Shown here: positions 5,164 through 6,511 of the stretch, one piece after another
How the letters are laid out: each line of letters opens with the position of its first letter
How positions within the stretch are numbered: the first letter of the stretch is position 1
Assembly: GCA_026392555.1 (NCBI GenBank)
Contig: JAPLBW010000224.1
Location: 1 to 6,511 of the forward strand
Origin: Actinomycetota bacterium
Lineage (GTDB): Bacteria > Actinomycetota > Actinomycetes > UBA12327
Direction of reading: 5' to 3'
DNA length: 6,511 nt
The notes under the pieces: model-generated
What the model saw: the letters and a program-made list of their open reading frames with translations, nothing else
Databases searched by the model: none
What the model was told of the DNA's origin: nothing
Translations under genes and position numbers: made by a program

Positions 5164-6234
5164 TTAAACGCGGCCTGCGCCAGCCCAACGACCAGACCAG
5201 TAACCATCGATTGAATCAACGACCACTCCATCGCCGGGGTTAGCAGCATGAACCATGAGCCCGCCGCCGATGTACATGCCGACGTGAGAAATGGGACTGT
5301 AGAAGAAGACCAAGTCACCCGGACGAAGTTCGGAGCGACTAACCCGACTAGTAGCACCGTATTGAGCACCTGACTGGTGCGGCAAAGACACGCCGGCTGC
5401 ACCCCACGCAGCCAACATCAAACCTGAGCAGTCAAACGAACTAGGCCCGGCAGCTCCCCACACATAACTGTCGCCAACTTGTGCCTTGACATAGGCAACA
5501 GCAGTGGCTGCGCGGCCTGAACCTGCACTCCCGCCACTAAATCCACCACCGGATGATCCACCCGAACGGATGGCTGCGCGACTTGCCCGCGCAATAGAAG
5601 CACGTCGAGCAGCTTGCGCCGCGGCGTAGCGGGCTCGATCCTCCGCCGTCAAACGGGCCAGCAATGCGCGAGCCTTGGCAGCCCGGGAACTGACCGCATC
5701 TGCAGCCGAGGCGGCACTGGCCTTGGCCGACTTCAAAGTGCCAAGTTCTTGCCCTAGGGCCAACTGATCTTGCGCCAGCCGCTGGCTTGAGGCTTGCGCG
5801 CGACGAAGCGCGGCACCTTGCCCACGGGATAATTGATCCAGTGATGCAGAGCGATTCAAAAACTCAGTGGGATTATCGGCCAGTAGCAGCTCAAGAGATG
5901 AATCCAAGCCACCGCTGCGATAGGCGATGGAAGCCAAGCTGGAAATATCGTTCTGTACACGATTGAGATTGCGCTGTTCGCGGGCAATGCGTGATTGGAC
6001 TGAAGACAGGCGACGATTCGCGTTGTCGACATTGATTTGCGCCGCGAGAAAATCCTCATTGGCATTTGAGGCTTCTTCGTTGAGAGCAGCGACTTGGCGC
6101 GTGACCTCAGCCAGACTAAGAGACGGTTCTGCAGTAGATGAGCCGGCTGGGACCACCGTGAACAGCAAGGTGGCAGCGCTCAGGCCGACGACAGCGCGCA
6201 GCGTCGAATGGCCAAACAGTGATCGGGTCGCCAC
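5164..6234 (-). CDS. Secreted NlpC/P60 peptidoglycan endopeptidase (RipC-like, C40 family)
   Basis: A 356-residue exported cell-wall hydrolase that should cleave peptide stems of peptidoglycan. Residues 1-35 are a signal peptide with predicted cleavage after STA (35/36). Residues 40-195 are an Ala/Arg/Gln-rich coiled coil, as in mycobacterial RipC, thought to hold the enzyme inactive or to contact an FtsEX-type activator. A Ser/Gly linker (about 223-240) leads to the NlpC/P60 domain. Its catalytic Cys269 sits in FDCSGLMLAAWG, His317 in SHVGMYIG, and the likely third polar residue is His329 in MVHAANPGDG. The start is GTG 6234, because AGGAGG (6248-6243) lies eight bases upstream and the signal peptide follows at once. 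An upstream in-frame ATG at 6429 would run the coding sequence through the riboswitch and is rejected. Order with the next two genes matches mycobacterial Rv2190c-Rv2188c as recalled. Confidence 0.93.
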   Translation of the reverse strand: MATRSLFGHSTLRAVVGLSAATLLFTVVPAGSSTAEPSLSLAEVTRQVAALNEEASNANEDFLAAQINVDNANRRLSSVQSRIAREQRNLNRVQNDISSLASIAYRSGGLDSSLELLLADNPTEFLNRSASLDQLSRGQGAALRRAQASSQRLAQDQLALGQELGTLKSAKASAASAADAVSSRAAKARALLARLTAEDRARYAAAQAARRASIARASRAAIRSGGSSGGGFSGGSAGSGRAATAVAYVKAQVGDSYVWGAAGPSSFDCSGLMLAAWGAAGVSLPHQSGAQYGATSRVSRSELRPGDLVFFYSPISHVGMYIGGGLMVHAANPGDGVVVDSIDGYWSGRWAGAGRV

Positions 6235-6242
6235 GAAGGCGG

Positions 6243-6249
6243 CCTCCTC
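6243..6249 (-). promoter_or_regulatory. Strong Shine-Dalgarno that fixes the GTG start of the NlpC/P60 gene
   Basis: GAGGAGG reads on the - strand from 6249 to 6243, eight bases before GTG 6234. It begins only about ten bases after the riboswitch's closing stem, so ribosome access could depend on folding of the RNA. Confidence 0.85.
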
Positions 6250-6258
6250 TTCCTCTCG

Positions 6259-6376
6259 CGCCGACCAGGTGAGCTGACGGGTTCGGGCTGGGAAGTGTGG
6301 CCCTACGGTCTGTTCGACCGATTCACCCCAAGTACGTGGGTCCCCGGTTCCCGGACGCTCCGGGATTAGGCGTTGC
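6259..6376 (-). promoter_or_regulatory. ydaO/yuaA-type c-di-AMP riboswitch
   Basis: The leader carries the conserved blocks of actinobacterial ydaO riboswitches in the right order. These are GGAACCGGGG (6351-6342), GGGGTGAATC (6329-6320), GTAGGG (6306-6301) and CCCGAACCCGTCAGCTCACC (6287-6268), closing with GGTCGGCG (6266-6259). Expected helices are visible: TCCCGG/CCGGGA (6365-6360 with 6354-6349), CCCA/TGGG (6340-6337 with 6330-6327), CGGTC/GACCG (6320-6316 with 6310-6306), and an outer CGCC/GGCG pair (6372-6369 with 6262-6259). In the known class c-di-AMP binding turns expression off, and in actinobacteria it often precedes cell-wall hydrolase genes, as here. The 5' boundary is approximate. 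Confidence 0.92.
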
Positions 6377-6394
6377 CCCGTTTTACAACGAGGT

Positions 6395-6404
6395 GTCTTA
6401 AGAC
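6395..6404. repeat. Perfect 10-bp palindrome GTCTTAAGAC
   Basis: The sequence reads identically on both strands and starts inside the stop codon of the upstream - strand gene, overlapping the candidate -10 of the riboswitch transcript. It could be an operator half-site or chance; nothing else supports a role. Confidence 0.3.
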
Positions 6405-6429
6405 TAGGGATCAGCCCCGTTAGGCACAA
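6401..6429 (-). promoter_or_regulatory. Candidate promoter for the riboswitch/NlpC transcript
   Basis: TTGTGC (6429-6424) and TAGTCT (6406-6401) are separated by 17 bases. This resembles actinobacterial sigma-70-type promoters (TTGNNN, TANNNT). It would start transcription near 6394, about 18 bases before the riboswitch core. It overlaps the end of the upstream gene. Co-transcription from that gene is an alternative. Confidence 0.4.
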
Positions 6430-6511
6430 ACTGGGGTTCGGCGTGGCGGATGCGACCGATGGATTCCTGTAGCCCCCTCACCACAGGATTCACACCAGTC
6501 ACAGGGGCCTC
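6404..6511 (-). CDS. C-terminal 35 residues of an unidentified protein (5' end outside window)
   Basis: One - strand frame is open from the window edge to TAG 6406-6404. It encodes a plausible protein tail: EAPVTGVNPVVRGLQESI then GRIRHAEPQFVPNGADP, with an amphipathic helix around VVRGLQESIGRIRHAE. One other frame on this strand is also open here but reads as a Cys/Pro/Arg-rich peptide that looks less natural. I do not recognise the family. It points the same way as the NlpC/P60 gene, with 169 bp between its stop and GTG 6234. Confidence 0.5.
   Translation of the reverse strand, partial: EAPVTGVNPVVRGLQESIGRIRHAEPQFVPNGADP

Noticed and set aside
6235..6429. N-terminal extension of the NlpC/P60 protein from an in-frame ATG at 6429
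   Set aside because: The extra 65 residues would be encoded by the riboswitch and leader, contain no sensible N-terminal signal, and precede a perfect Shine-Dalgarno plus signal peptide at GTG 6234.
1..6511. CRISPR array, tRNA, rRNA, insertion sequence or phage genes
   Set aside because: No regularly spaced repeats, cloverleaf sequences, rRNA blocks, transposase motifs or terminal inverted repeats were seen on either strand.

Overview
The window looks like chromosomal DNA from an actinomycete (Actinomycetota). Base composition is moderately GC-rich by eye. It carries a PimB'-type phosphatidylinositol mannosyltransferase, a RipC-like NlpC/P60 hydrolase under a ydaO-type (c-di-AMP) riboswitch, and Flp (type IVb) pilins. 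A freshwater planktonic actinobacterium would fit, but genus cannot be read from the sequence. Two gene blocks converge at about 2675-2691.

Left block, + strand (1-2691): the 3' part of a NarL/LuxR-type response regulator gene, then three Flp pilin genes (405-572, 756-944, 947-1180), then a large polytopic membrane protein resembling GT-C glycosyltransferases (1216-2691). All three pilins have the prepilin-peptidase site G|AS(A/S)VEYG and predicted mature chains of exactly 47 residues. All three carry cysteines at mature positions 38 and 47. Pilin 1 is separated from pilin 2 by 183 bp holding a weak terminator-like hairpin and a -10-like element. Pilins 2 and 3 and the membrane protein are close enough to form one transcript.

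Right block, - strand (read 6511 to 2675): the last 35 codons of an unidentified gene, a 169-bp leader with a convincing c-di-AMP riboswitch, an exported NlpC/P60 peptidoglycan hydrolase, a membrane-anchored peptidase-MA-like metalloprotease, and pimB'. From memory, the last three follow the mycobacterial order Rv2190c-Rv2189c-Rv2188c, so this is probably a conserved envelope gene cluster. The metalloprotease gene is split by a frameshift near 4634-4725. The N-terminal anchor half and the HExxH catalytic half lie in different frames, and the linking segment also seems short.

Functionally, the window pairs a surface pilus and its possible modification or regulation (left) with cell-wall remodelling and lipoglycan synthesis (right). 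The right block is probably tuned by c-di-AMP through the riboswitch. The points most worth a second look are the cysteine-bearing Flp pilin trio, the broken metalloprotease gene and the riboswitch's very short expression platform.
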